Shown here: in pieces, positions 6,306-13,617 of the stretch
How positions within the stretch are numbered: position 1 is the stretch's first letter
Layout of the letters: the number at the start of each line of letters is the position of its first letter
Origin: Bog-756 sp050011635
GTDB taxonomy: Bacteria; Actinomycetota; Acidimicrobiia; Acidimicrobiales; RAAP-2
Direction of reading: 5' to 3'
Length of the DNA stretch: 18,860 nt
NCBI GenBank assembly: GCA_050011635.1
Contig: JBEKIU010000065.1
Coordinates: forward strand, 1-18,860
The notes under the pieces: model-generated
The model's input: the letters and a program-made list of their open reading frames with translations, nothing else
What the model was told of the DNA's origin: nothing
The model's database searches: none
Position numbers and translations under genes: made by a program

Positions 6306-8570
6306 TCAACCCATCGACGGGGCCACATCGGGTCGGACGGCGGCGTCCTTCAGGAGCTCACCGACGGCGTCGGCCTCGACAGGCCGTGAGAACAGGTACC
6401 CCTGTCCGATGTTGACATCTTCTGCCTGGAGCAGCCTGCACTGATCGAGCGTTTCGATCCCCTCGGCCACGGTTTCGAGGTCGAGCACCTTCCCCAGTTG
6501 GACCAGCGTGTGGACGATGGCTGCAGACTCCTTGGTCTTGGCCACCCCCGAGACGAAGGACCGGTCGATCTTGAGTACGTCGATGGGGAACTGGCGCAGG
6601 TAGGCCAGTGACGAGTACCCGGTGCCGAAGTCGTCGATGGCCAGGCTGACCCCGAGTGCCTTGAGGAGCTTGAGCCGGACGACGGTGGCCTCGACGTCGT
6701 GCATCAACGTGGTCTCGGTGAGCTCCAGATTCAACTTGCCGGGGTCGAATCCGCTGGTCGTCAGGGCACTGTGGACGTCGTCGATGACCCGGTCCCGCTC
6801 GAGTTGGACGCCCGAGATGTTCACCGACATCGCGATTCGATGCCCCTGCCGGTGCCACTCCGCTCCCTGGCGGCAGGCCTCATGGAGCGCCCATTCGCCG
6901 ACCGGGATGATCAGGCCGCTGGATTCGAGGGCCGGAATGAAGCTGCTGGGTTGCACCACCCCCCGTTGTGGGTGACGCCAGCGGAGGAGCGCCTCCACCC
7001 CGACGTATGCGCCGGTGGCCAGCTCCACGGTGGGCTGGAACAGGAGAAAGAACTCGCCGTTGTCCAGGGCATGGTGGAGATCGACCTCGATCGTCCGCTG
7101 ATCGTCGACGGCTTCCTGCATGGCCGGTGAAAAGGTCACCGTGCAGTGTTTGCCGGCGGCCTTGGCCCGGTACAGGGCGATGTCGGCGTCGCGGAGCAGC
7201 TCCCCGGGGTGGGCCCGGTCGCCTTCGGCGATCCCGATGCTCGCCGTCACCTGGAAGGGGACGTCGCTGGCCGCGATCGAGAACGGTGGGGCCAGGACGT
7301 CGCGGATCCGTTCCGCCACCACGTCCGACCCCGCAGCCAGGGACGCGCCTTCGATGAGCACGATGAACTCATCACCACCGAGCCGGCCCACCGTGTCTCC
7401 TTCACGGAGTGCGCTGGTCAATCGGGCGGCGACATCGGCCAGCAGCTGGTCGCCGGCCTCGTGGCCCAGGGTGTCGTTGATGTCCTTGAAATCGTCGAGG
7501 TCGAGGAAGAGCGCCGCCACCGCCGTGTGCTGGCGTCGGGCCCGGGCCAGCATCTGCTCGGCCCGGTTGAGGATCAGGGTGCGGTTGGGCAGTCCGGTGA
7601 GGGCATCGTGCAGGGCAGCGTGGGCGAGGCGGTCCTCCGCGTCCTTTCGACGGGTGATGTCCCGCAAGTCGGCGACAATCCCGTTGACGTCGGTGTCGGC
7701 GATCAGGTTGGTGATGGCGGCCTCGAACCACAGCCAGCTCCCGTCCGCCCGTTGCAGGCGGATCTCCTCCCTGATGCCGGAGCCGGATGTCCCCGCCGCG
7801 TCCAGGGCGGCCAGGAGCCCGGCCCGGTCCTCGGGATGGACGAGCTGTTCGCCGAGGAGGTTCACGATGTCCGCACTCGGGTAGCCGAGCACCGATTCGA
7901 AGGCCGGGCTGGCGTACTGCAGGACCCCGTTCGCTCCGACGATGATCACGATGTCGCTGGAGCTGTTGATGAGGGCCGAGAACCGCCGTTCGGATCGGCG
8001 CAGATCGGCCTCGAGCGACTCGCTCTCCACCGCGGCCCGGCCCAGGAGCACGATCACCAGCAAGGCGCCGAGGAGTCCGAGCCCGGCCACTCCCTGCACG
8101 ACCGGCTCGTGAATGATCGTCGGGGCCAGATGCAGGGCGATCGCCAGCTGACCGCAGACCACGGCGACGGCCGTCCACACCAGGCAGGGCACGATCGCCT
8201 TCGATCCGAAGCGCTGGAAGGCGGTGGCGGCGCCGAAGAGAAAGCCGATGGAGAGGATGGGGCCCCACCCCGTGGTGTAGACGACCGCGGCCACGACCCC
8301 CATGTAGACCGCGACGTACGCGTTCTGGTACCAGGGATGGTCGATCCACACGGCCGAGAAGATGACGGGGACGAGCCCACTGCCGATCAGCACCGCGACG
8401 TACAGCCAATACGGCTCGGGGGCGATGATGTGCTGCCACCGGAGGAGGCAGAAGAGGGCGGCGACGGGGGGGAGGGCGAGCAGGGTGGGGTCGGCGATAT
8501 TCGCCCGCAGCCGGCCCAGGAATCGCTCGGGTGCGACCGGGTCACTCTCCGCCAGCGGAGCCGGGTCCAT
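6306..8570 (-). CDS. Membrane PAS-GGDEF-EAL protein (bifunctional c-di-GMP enzyme)
   Basis: The 754-residue protein has about five or six hydrophobic membrane segments between residues 30 and 178 as an N-terminal sensory region. A coiled-coil-like linker (SLEADLRRSERRF) and a PAS domain (about 195-310) with PAC segment follow. The GGDEF domain (about 313-480) has GGDEF at 398-402 and an inhibitory-site RxxD (Arg389-Asp392) five residues before it. The EAL domain (about 490-745) has EAL at 526-528, NLELTET, AIDDFGTGYSS, LKIDRSF and ETVAEGIET. All catalytic motifs look intact, so it could both make and degrade c-di-GMP. The ATG at 8570 is preferred: the open frame runs 106 codons further but lies in the P450 gene and is low-complexity. 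It is convergent with the dioxygenase gene (13-base gap) and 77 bases behind the P450. Confidence 0.95.
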   Translation of the reverse strand: MDPAPLAESDPVAPERFLGRLRANIADPTLLALPPVAALFCLLRWQHIIAPEPYWLYVAVLIGSGLVPVIFSAVWIDHPWYQNAYVAVYMGVVAAVVYTTGWGPILSIGFLFGAATAFQRFGSKAIVPCLVWTAVAVVCGQLAIALHLAPTIIHEPVVQGVAGLGLLGALLVIVLLGRAAVESESLEADLRRSERRFSALINSSSDIVIIVGANGVLQYASPAFESVLGYPSADIVNLLGEQLVHPEDRAGLLAALDAAGTSGSGIREEIRLQRADGSWLWFEAAITNLIADTDVNGIVADLRDITRRKDAEDRLAHAALHDALTGLPNRTLILNRAEQMLARARRQHTAVAALFLDLDDFKDINDTLGHEAGDQLLADVAARLTSALREGDTVGRLGGDEFIVLIEGASLAAGSDVVAERIRDVLAPPFSIAASDVPFQVTASIGIAEGDRAHPGELLRDADIALYRAKAAGKHCTVTFSPAMQEAVDDQRTIEVDLHHALDNGEFFLLFQPTVELATGAYVGVEALLRWRHPQRGVVQPSSFIPALESSGLIIPVGEWALHEACRQGAEWHRQGHRIAMSVNISGVQLERDRVIDDVHSALTTSGFDPGKLNLELTETTLMHDVEATVVRLKLLKALGVSLAIDDFGTGYSSLAYLRQFPIDVLKIDRSFVSGVAKTKESAAIVHTLVQLGKVLDLETVAEGIETLDQCRLLQAEDVNIGQGYLFSRPVEADAVGELLKDAAVRPDVAPSMG

Positions 8571-8576
8571 GCCGGG

Positions 8577-8582
8577 GATATC
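8577..8582 (-). promoter_or_regulatory. Possible -10 element of the GGDEF-EAL gene
   Basis: The complement reads GATATC and lies six bases before the ATG at 8570. It has the A at position 2 but not the T at position 6 of TANNNT. No Shine-Dalgarno is visible before this ATG, so a leaderless transcript is a reasonable guess. Confidence 0.3.
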
Positions 8583-8647
8583 GGCAGGTCGGGGCGGTGA
8601 CTTGAAGCCCGACGGCCCGATTTCCAGCCCGGCCCGCCGACGGCCCC

Positions 8648-9886
8648 TCAGGGACTGTCGAAACGCACCGGGAGGGAGGTGGGGGACCGGAAGATCGACC
8701 CTCGGATATGGGGATCGGTGTCCCCGGGGTCGAGGGTGATGCCGGGAAGGCGGTCGAGGACCTTGTTGACCAGGGTCCGGGTCTCGAGCCGGGCCAGGTG
8801 CATGCCCAGGCACATGTGGGGTCCATGGGCAAAGGCCAGGTGGGGGATCTGGGGCCGGAAGATGTCGAACTCCTCGGCGTTCTCCCACCGGGTCTCGTCG
8901 TGGTTCGCCGAACCCAGGCAGGTGGTGACGCTTCCCCCTTCGGGGATCGTCACACCGGCGATCTCCACCTCACGGGTCGCCGTCCGGTTGATCTGCAGAA
9001 GGGGCGGTTCGAAGCGCAGCGCCTCTTCGATGGCCTGCGGCAGCAACGACCGGTCACTGCGTACCGCTTCGAGCTGATCGGTATGGGTCAACAGCAGGTA
9101 CAACAGGTTGCCCGACGAGCGGTAGGTGGTCTCTGCACCGGCGGGGAGCAAGAGCCGCAAGAACGCATAGATGGCCTCATCGTCGAGCATCTCGCCATCC
9201 ACCTGGGCCTGCACGAGATCGCTGATGACGTCTTCCCGCGGCTGGGCACGGCGATCGGAGACGATGCCGGCGAAATACTGGCGCAGACTCTCTGACGCCA
9301 GCAGGCCGCGTTCGATGTCGGCACCCAAGGTGATGAGCTCGATCGACCACTGCTGGAACTGGGCGAAGTCCTCCTCGGGCAGCCCCAGGATCCTGGCGAT
9401 GACCCGCACCGGGAATTCGAAGGTCAGCTCCCGCACCAGATCGGCGTGACCGCGCTCGACGAAGCGGTCGATCTGCTCGTCCACGATGGGCGCGATGAAC
9501 TCCGGCTCCCATCGGGCCAGCGACTTCTCGCGGAACGCCGCCGCCACCAGGTTGCGGTTCTGGCGGTGCTCGGGGTCGTCCATGCCCAGGATCATGTGGC
9601 CCATCACGACGCCGATGGTGGCGTCATAGCCGGTCGACGTGAATGTCTTGGGATCTCGAAGGACACGCGAGCAGTCGTCGTAGCGGAACACGATCCATTC
9701 GTCGGACAGCTCGATGCCCTCCGGCAGCAGCTCGGCGTTCATGAAGTTTCCCGCCCAGACCGGCTCCTCCCGGCGCTTCTGTGCGAATTCTGGATAGGGG
9801 TCCCTGGTATCCCCGGCGATGACATCGACGAAGGTGTCGAACGGGTTGTAGTCGGGGTCCGCAGTGTCCTGGTCCTTCAGTGTCAT
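8648..9886 (-). CDS. Cytochrome P450
   Basis: The 412-residue protein is a soluble bacterial-type P450 without a membrane anchor. Visible motifs are the I-helix oxygen-activation segment AGAETT (249-254), the K-helix Glu288-x-x-Arg291 in EEALR, and the heme-ligand loop FAHGPHMCLG with Cys359. The usual second residue of that loop is Gly; here it is Ala. LGMDDPEHRQNRNLVAAAF is the normal C-helix region. P450s of this type hydroxylate hydrophobic small molecules using electrons from a ferredoxin and reductase, but no ferredoxin gene is in this window. The ATG at 9886 follows a strong Shine-Dalgarno (GAGGAGG, seven bases upstream). The substrate cannot be inferred. Confidence 0.93.
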   Translation of the reverse strand: MTLKDQDTADPDYNPFDTFVDVIAGDTRDPYPEFAQKRREEPVWAGNFMNAELLPEGIELSDEWIVFRYDDCSRVLRDPKTFTSTGYDATIGVVMGHMILGMDDPEHRQNRNLVAAAFREKSLARWEPEFIAPIVDEQIDRFVERGHADLVRELTFEFPVRVIARILGLPEEDFAQFQQWSIELITLGADIERGLLASESLRQYFAGIVSDRRAQPREDVISDLVQAQVDGEMLDDEAIYAFLRLLLPAGAETTYRSSGNLLYLLLTHTDQLEAVRSDRSLLPQAIEEALRFEPPLLQINRTATREVEIAGVTIPEGGSVTTCLGSANHDETRWENAEEFDIFRPQIPHLAFAHGPHMCLGMHLARLETRTLVNKVLDRLPGITLDPGDTDPHIRGSIFRSPTSLPVRFDSP

Positions 9887-9936
9887 GCTCGGACCTCCTC
9901 GGGGCGTTGGTGGCCCTGGCCGCGGGCGCTCACGTC

Positions 9937-9942
9937 ACTGTA
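9937..9942 (-). promoter_or_regulatory. Predicted -10 element of the P450 gene
   Basis: The complement reads TACAGT, fitting TANNNT. Transcription would begin near 9930, leaving a leader of about 44 bases that contains the GAGGAGG Shine-Dalgarno. It lies in the 119-base gap behind the Clp-domain gene, in which I see no clear terminator. Confidence 0.4.
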
Positions 9943-10005
9943 CCGGCCCGCGTCGCGGCCGGGCGAGCGCCGTCGATGACGAGCTGTCGATAGGGCGTCA
10001 ACCGG

Positions 10006-11067
10006 TCATTCGGTGTGGGGTGGGCACGGTACTCCGGCCAGGGTCATGAGATCACAGAACGTGGATCGGGCCACCTTCCACACGCCGTCCACCAACACCG
10101 CATCGCCGCGGTGACGTGGGAGCATCGGCCTCCCCGCGATCGAGAGGGAGAACCGCACCGCGGCGTGATCGGGATGCGTGAAGACCATCTCGTCGACCGA
10201 GATGACCACATCGGCATCCGGCCGCGCCAGGTCACCGGCTCGTTCTTTGGCCGCCGCCAGGACGGGTCCGAGCGTCTCGCCCCCCTGGACAGTGGGGACC
10301 GAGGCGCCATCGTCACTTGCGGTGCCGCTGGCGGCGAAGGCCGCTCGGATGTCGGCTTCGGCTCGCTCGGCGTCCTCCGGAGGCTGGCCGGCGGCGGGGA
10401 GATCCCGGTCGGGGGATACGACGGACAACCGGACCGGCCGGTCACCGGCCCGGCCCAGCCGGCCGTACCAGTCGCGGACGCAGTGCTCACAGATGTGGGC
10501 ATTGGCCCCGGCGACGAGCTGCCCCGACTCCGGCGATCCCCGGCCGCAGAACGAGCACGTCACCAGCCGAGCGCCGCCCGCCCGTCCGGGGAGGAGCGGG
10601 CCGCTTCCGGCACCCATCGGTTCTCCACCCTGATGCTCGGAGAGGATGTGCATGACCTGCTGACGTACCCGGGCCGGATCTGCTCCCAGGCTCACCAGCA
10701 CCTGGGCTGCGACACCTTCCCCCTCCCGCACGAGGCCGAGGAGGAGGTGCTCGGTGCCGATGTAGCTGTGACCGAGTTGCATGGCCTCCCGGAGGGCCAG
10801 CTCCATGACTTTCTTGGCCCGGGGCGTGAAGGGCGGGGAAACGAAGTCGGCACCGCCGGAGAGCCCGATCACCTCTTCGACCTTGGCCCGGGCGGCCACC
10901 AGGGAGATGTCGAGCTCGGCCAGGGCCCGGGCCGCGACCCCGTCCTCCTCGTGGATCAAACCGAGCAGGATGTGCTCGGTCCCGATGAAGCTGTGGTTGA
11001 GCAGGCGGGCCTCTTCTTGGGCCAGGACCAGGACCCGCCGGGCGCGGTCGGTGAACCGTTCGAACAC
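10006..11067 (-). CDS. Clp_N repeat / ClpX-type zinc finger / NTF2-like hybrid protein (putative Clp adaptor)
   Basis: This 353-residue protein begins like ClpC (FERFTDRARRVLVLAQEEARLLNHSFIGTEH is split here only for description: residues 2-32). It has two complete Clp N-domain repeats (about 5-74 and 80-145) with IGTEHILLGL and IGTEHLLLGL. After a glycine/proline linker comes a ClpX-type C4 zinc finger, Cys171-x2-Cys174-x18-Cys193-x2-Cys196, whose spacing equals that of E. coli ClpX. The C-terminal part (about 235-348) ends DGVWKVARSTFCDLMTLAGVPCPP and looks like an NTF2/SnoaL-like domain. There is no Walker A, Walker B or other AAA+ module, so it cannot unfold proteins itself. A role as substrate adaptor, decoy or regulator of ClpC/ClpX-ClpP proteolysis is inference. 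The GTG at 11067 matches the ClpC start; the 54-codon upstream extension runs into the divergent gene. Confidence 0.85.
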   Translation of the reverse strand: MFERFTDRARRVLVLAQEEARLLNHSFIGTEHILLGLIHEEDGVAARALAELDISLVAARAKVEEVIGLSGGADFVSPPFTPRAKKVMELALREAMQLGHSYIGTEHLLLGLVREGEGVAAQVLVSLGADPARVRQQVMHILSEHQGGEPMGAGSGPLLPGRAGGARLVTCSFCGRGSPESGQLVAGANAHICEHCVRDWYGRLGRAGDRPVRLSVVSPDRDLPAAGQPPEDAERAEADIRAAFAASGTASDDGASVPTVQGGETLGPVLAAAKERAGDLARPDADVVISVDEMVFTHPDHAAVRFSLSIAGRPMLPRHRGDAVLVDGVWKVARSTFCDLMTLAGVPCPPHTE

Positions 11068-11073
11068 GCATCC

Positions 11074-11079
11074 AGCTTG
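11074..11079 (-). promoter_or_regulatory. Possible -10 element of the Clp-domain gene
   Basis: The complement reads CAAGCT and ends six bases before the GTG at 11067, matching the leaderless spacing seen elsewhere here. The first base deviates from TANNNT. No Shine-Dalgarno is visible before this start. Confidence 0.35.
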
Positions 11080-11183
11080 GCACTCGCCATCGCCACCCGC
11101 ATGTCGAAGAGATCGCCAACGCCCTCGGCGTCGCGGCCCGACGATGACGGGCGTCGGCCGGAAACGATCGGTGAGGGGCGTGA

Positions 11184-11189
11184 AAGACT
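11184..11189 (+). promoter_or_regulatory. Possible -10 element of the phosphatase gene
   Basis: AAGACT ends six bases before the GTG at 11196, consistent with leaderless transcription. It matches only A2 and T6 of TANNNT, so confidence is low. Confidence 0.3.
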
Positions 11190-11195
11190 CTCCGG

Positions 11196-11984
11196 GTGAG
11201 TCCCGCAGACGACCCCACCACCTGGCCATCCGATCTTGCCTTTGCCCACAGGCTGGCCGAGTTGGCCGACAGCATCTCGCTCGACCACTTCGGGAAGGCG
11301 ACGAGCACCATCAAGTCCGACGGGTCCCCGGTCAGTGAGGGCGACCTGGCCGTCGACCGGGCGCTCACCGTGGTCATCCGTTCCGAGTACCCCGACGACG
11401 CGATCCTGAGCGAGGAATCGGAACCATCCGGTGACTCGTCCCGTCGTTGGATTCTCGACCCGATCGACGGAACCGTCTTCTTCCTCGCCGGTCAGGACAC
11501 CTGGGGAACGCACATCGCCCTCGAGGAGAACGGCGACGTCGTCCTCGGGGTGGTGACGAGGCCGCTCCGAGCCAAGGTGTGGTGGGCGCTCCGGGGCCAC
11601 GGCAGCTGGGCGGGCACTGTCCGAGGCGGGGCGGTCACAGAGCCGGTCCGGCTCCTCGTCTCCGGGGTGGACGAACTGTCGCGCAGCCGCGTGACCGTCT
11701 GGCCCGCAGAACGGCACCCCGACATGGTGCAACGGGTCAAGAAGGGCGCGCAATGGGCTGAGCCGTACGCAGAGCGGCTCCTCGAACTCCTGGTCGGCCA
11801 GTTCGAGGCGGTCTGCGGGTACGCCGGAGGACCCTGGGATCACGCGCCGGCCGTGGTCCTCGTCGAGGAGGCGGGCGGCCGCTTCTGTGATCCGGCCGGG
11901 GGCCGGCGGTTGGACCTCGGCGGAGGTATCTACACCAACGGCAAGATCGATGCCGAGTTGCGGGCGTTGCTGGATGGCCCGTGA
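11196..11984 (+). CDS. Inositol monophosphatase-family phosphatase, HisN-like
   Basis: The 262-residue protein has the metal-binding motifs of Mg-dependent inositol-monophosphatase-fold enzymes: Glu74 in LSEESE, Asp88 and Asp91 in WILDPIDGT, and Trp214-Asp215 in GYAGGPWDHAP. KSDGSPVSEGDLAVD near the N-terminus is the usual lid region. The WWALRGHGSW segment resembles actinobacterial histidinol-phosphate phosphatases (HisN), which complete the penultimate steps of histidine synthesis; inositol-1-phosphate or another sugar phosphate is the alternative. After DPIDGT the usual N-F/Y is replaced by VFFL, which may alter substrate choice. The GTG at 11196 was chosen because the preceding frame is short and overlaps the divergent promoter region. 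The gene is divergent from the Clp-domain gene with a 128-base gap and is followed by the sigma factor gene. Confidence 0.85.
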   Translation: MSPADDPTTWPSDLAFAHRLAELADSISLDHFGKATSTIKSDGSPVSEGDLAVDRALTVVIRSEYPDDAILSEESEPSGDSSRRWILDPIDGTVFFLAGQDTWGTHIALEENGDVVLGVVTRPLRAKVWWALRGHGSWAGTVRGGAVTEPVRLLVSGVDELSRSRVTVWPAERHPDMVQRVKKGAQWAEPYAERLLELLVGQFEAVCGYAGGPWDHAPAVVLVEEAGGRFCDPAGGRRLDLGGGIYTNGKIDAELRALLDGP

Positions 11985-12015
11985 TCCGGCCACGGCTCGA
12001 TCAGGCCCACGAATC

Positions 12016-12021
12016 TAGATT
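12016..12021 (+). promoter_or_regulatory. Predicted -10 element of the sigma-factor operon
   Basis: TAGATT fits TANNNT and stands out as AT-rich in this GC-rich sequence. Transcription would begin near 12028, giving a leader of about 75 bases to the sigma start at 12102. That leader contains an AAGGAG Shine-Dalgarno and a short ORF. Confidence 0.45.
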
Positions 12022-12069
12022 TGTCCGTCCTCGAGGCAACCTTTCGGGGCTCGTCACGGGTTGAAGGAG

Positions 12070-12105
12070 ATGATGGGCACACCTGGCCGGGACGAGTGGA
12101 CGTGA
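12070..12105 (+). CDS. 11-codon leader ORF overlapping the sigma-factor start
   Basis: Two adjacent ATG codons directly follow AAGGAG (12064-12069) and open an 11-residue ORF, MMGTPGRDEWT. Its TGA (12103-12105) overlaps the sigma-factor GTG (12102-12104) as GTGA. The Shine-Dalgarno spacing is short for the first ATG and acceptable for the second. The arrangement suggests that ribosomes load at the AAGGAG, translate the mini-ORF and re-initiate at the sigma gene, which has no good Shine-Dalgarno at the right distance itself. Translation is unproven, and an ORF this short can arise by chance. Confidence 0.35.
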   Translation: MMGTPGRDEWT

Positions 12106-12695
12106 AGCGGGACCGAGCGCACCACGAATTCGAGCAATTCGTGGCCGCCTCCGGCAACGACCTCCTGAGAACCGGTTACCTGGTGGTGTGGGACCTCGGC
12201 TCAGCCGAGGACCTGGTCCAGGAGTGCCTGTTCGAGGTGGCCCGGCGCTGGCCCCGGGTGCGCACGATGGAGCATCCAAAGGCGTGCGCCCGACGGGTCC
12301 TTGTCAATCTGGCGCTCGACGACTCCAAACGACGCCGTCGACGCCACGCCGAGTTGGACCTGCGGGACCGGGGCCCGGTTGACGATCGTCCCGACGAATC
12401 GACGGCGCGGGCCCTCGGGATGGTGGACACCTCGTCCGAGCTCATCGATGCGCTGGGTGCGCTCGCCCCCCGTCAGCGGGCTGCGCTGGTACTCCGCTAC
12501 TTCGAGGATCTCTCCGAGGTGCAGGTGGCCGAGACCATGGGGTGTTCGGTCGGCACCGTCAAGAGCACCACCTCACGGGCGTTGGACCGACTTCGGGCCG
12601 TCCTCGCATCCGTCCAGGCGGCCAACAATTCGAACGACCCACAGGGCATCACCGATACGAAGGGAGTCACAGATGATGAACCAACTCGAATCTGA
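12102..12695 (+). CDS. SigE-family ECF RNA polymerase sigma factor
   Basis: The 197-residue protein has sigma region 2 at about residues 8-80: FEQFVAASGNDLLRTGYLVV, then DLGSAEDLVQECLFEVARRWPRV (the 2.2-2.4 core), then CARRVLVNLALDDSKRRRRR. Region 4 is at about 113-170, with LGALAPRQRAALVLRYFEDLSEVQVAETMGCSVGTVKSTTSRALDRLR (described across residues 119-165) containing the helix-turn-helix. This is the actinobacterial SigE-type ECF subgroup, which redirects RNA polymerase to a small regulon. I chose the GTG at 12102 because the next upstream in-frame starts lie before any recognisable domain and a leader ORF stop overlaps it. The 3' end overlaps the start of the membrane-protein gene by 23 bases, which points to co-translation of a sigma/regulator pair. 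Confidence 0.92.
   Translation: MKRDRAHHEFEQFVAASGNDLLRTGYLVVWDLGSAEDLVQECLFEVARRWPRVRTMEHPKACARRVLVNLALDDSKRRRRRHAELDLRDRGPVDDRPDESTARALGMVDTSSELIDALGALAPRQRAALVLRYFEDLSEVQVAETMGCSVGTVKSTTSRALDRLRAVLASVQAANNSNDPQGITDTKGVTDDEPTRI
12122..12144. repeat. Perfect 9-bp inverted repeat inside the sigma-factor start region
   Basis: CCACGAATT (12122-12130) and AATTCGTGG (12136-12144) are exact inverted repeats around CGAGC. The repeat lies about 20 bases after the sigma start codon. It could form an mRNA hairpin that affects initiation or serve as a protein-binding site. One such repeat per window is not rare by chance. Confidence 0.35.
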
Positions 12696-13593
12696 TCTGA
12701 ACGAGGCGCTTTCGCGGCAGGCTTCGCGCCTGCCAGCCGAGGCGGGCGTGCGCCTCCGCCACGTCGACTACCACCCGCGGACGAGCCGCATCTCGCCGCG
12801 GCTGACGGTCGGGTCGCTGGCCGGGGTGGCCGCCTCCACCGGGGTCATCGTCTCGGTGGTCGTCCTGGGGGGCTCGACGCCTGCGTTTGCCGGCTGGACC
12901 CCTTCGCCCACACCGGCCTCCACCGGGCAGACGTCCGCGGCCGACGCGGCCTGCCGAGCCCAGCTCGCGTCGGCCCCGGCCATGCCCGGTGTGGCCAGCA
13001 CGGACGGCGCATGGAGTGTGGTGGCCTCCGACGTGCGAGGGCCGTTCACCCTCGTGATCTATCAGAGCGGGGGCACCGACGCGACGTGTCTGATCGGGCC
13101 GTCGATAACCATCGTCTCCCGCAGCAACGGGCATGGAGGCTCCATGTCGGCCTCCGGGGGCGCAACCGGGACGGGCCCACGCCAAGCCGGCGGCTCGATC
13201 ATGGTCGGAGGGACCGGCACCGGAAGCATCAAGCACCTGTCCGTCGCCCACCTGGATTCCGCCAGCCAGGGCCCGTACACCCTTGTCGATGGCCAGGTCG
13301 ACCCTGGGGTGACGGCCGTGACGCTCGTGCGCACGCAGGGCGATCCTGTCCGGGCCAGCACGGTCAACGGATTGTTCGTCGCCTGGTGGCCGGGAAGTCA
13401 GGACGCCACCTCCGCCGAGATCACCTCGGCCAGTCGTGTCACCACCCAGAGCCTGAACACCTCGCGTCCGATTCCTCCTCCGGCAAACGACCCGTGCCAG
13501 CCCGACCCCCAGGCCACCTCCTCGACGGTGGTCTGCTCCGGTCGGGCCTCCGGAACGAGCCCGGGTGGCCCGTCGACAGCCCTGCCCGGCTGA
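12673..13593 (+). CDS. Single-pass membrane protein, putative regulator of the adjacent sigma factor
   Basis: The 306-residue protein has a short cytoplasmic N-terminus (about 1-43) containing ALSRQASRLPAEAGVRLRHVDYHPR. One transmembrane helix follows (about 44-67, LTVGSLAGVAASTGVIVSVVV). The long exported domain starts TPAFAGWTPSPTPAS and is rich in Gly, Ser and Thr. The exported part has paired cysteines (such as those in DAACRAQ and DATCLIG, and in NDPCQPDP and VVCSG) that could form disulfides. I know no named family for it. The gene starts 23 bases inside the sigma gene after AAGGGAG (12660-12666 region), a layout usual for anti-sigma factors. The N-terminus has no HxxxCxxC zinc motif, so it is not a ZAS-type anti-sigma. 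An anti-sigma or sensor role is inference. Confidence 0.8.
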   Translation: MMNQLESDLNEALSRQASRLPAEAGVRLRHVDYHPRTSRISPRLTVGSLAGVAASTGVIVSVVVLGGSTPAFAGWTPSPTPASTGQTSAADAACRAQLASAPAMPGVASTDGAWSVVASDVRGPFTLVIYQSGGTDATCLIGPSITIVSRSNGHGGSMSASGGATGTGPRQAGGSIMVGGTGTGSIKHLSVAHLDSASQGPYTLVDGQVDPGVTAVTLVRTQGDPVRASTVNGLFVAWWPGSQDATSAEITSASRVTTQSLNTSRPIPPPANDPCQPDPQATSSTVVCSGRASGTSPGGPSTALPG

Positions 13594-13617
13594 ATCGAGC
13601 CTCCTGGGCCGCAGTGG

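Noticed and set aside
7146..8600. 484-residue plus-strand open frame antisense to the GGDEF-EAL gene
   Set aside because: Shadow frame: the minus strand has intact, ordered catalytic motifs over the same bases.
12037..12055. ECF-type promoter, CAACC followed by CGTC, before the sigma factor
   Set aside because: The two boxes are only 10 bases apart, whereas ECF promoters need about 16, so autoregulation from this site is not supported.
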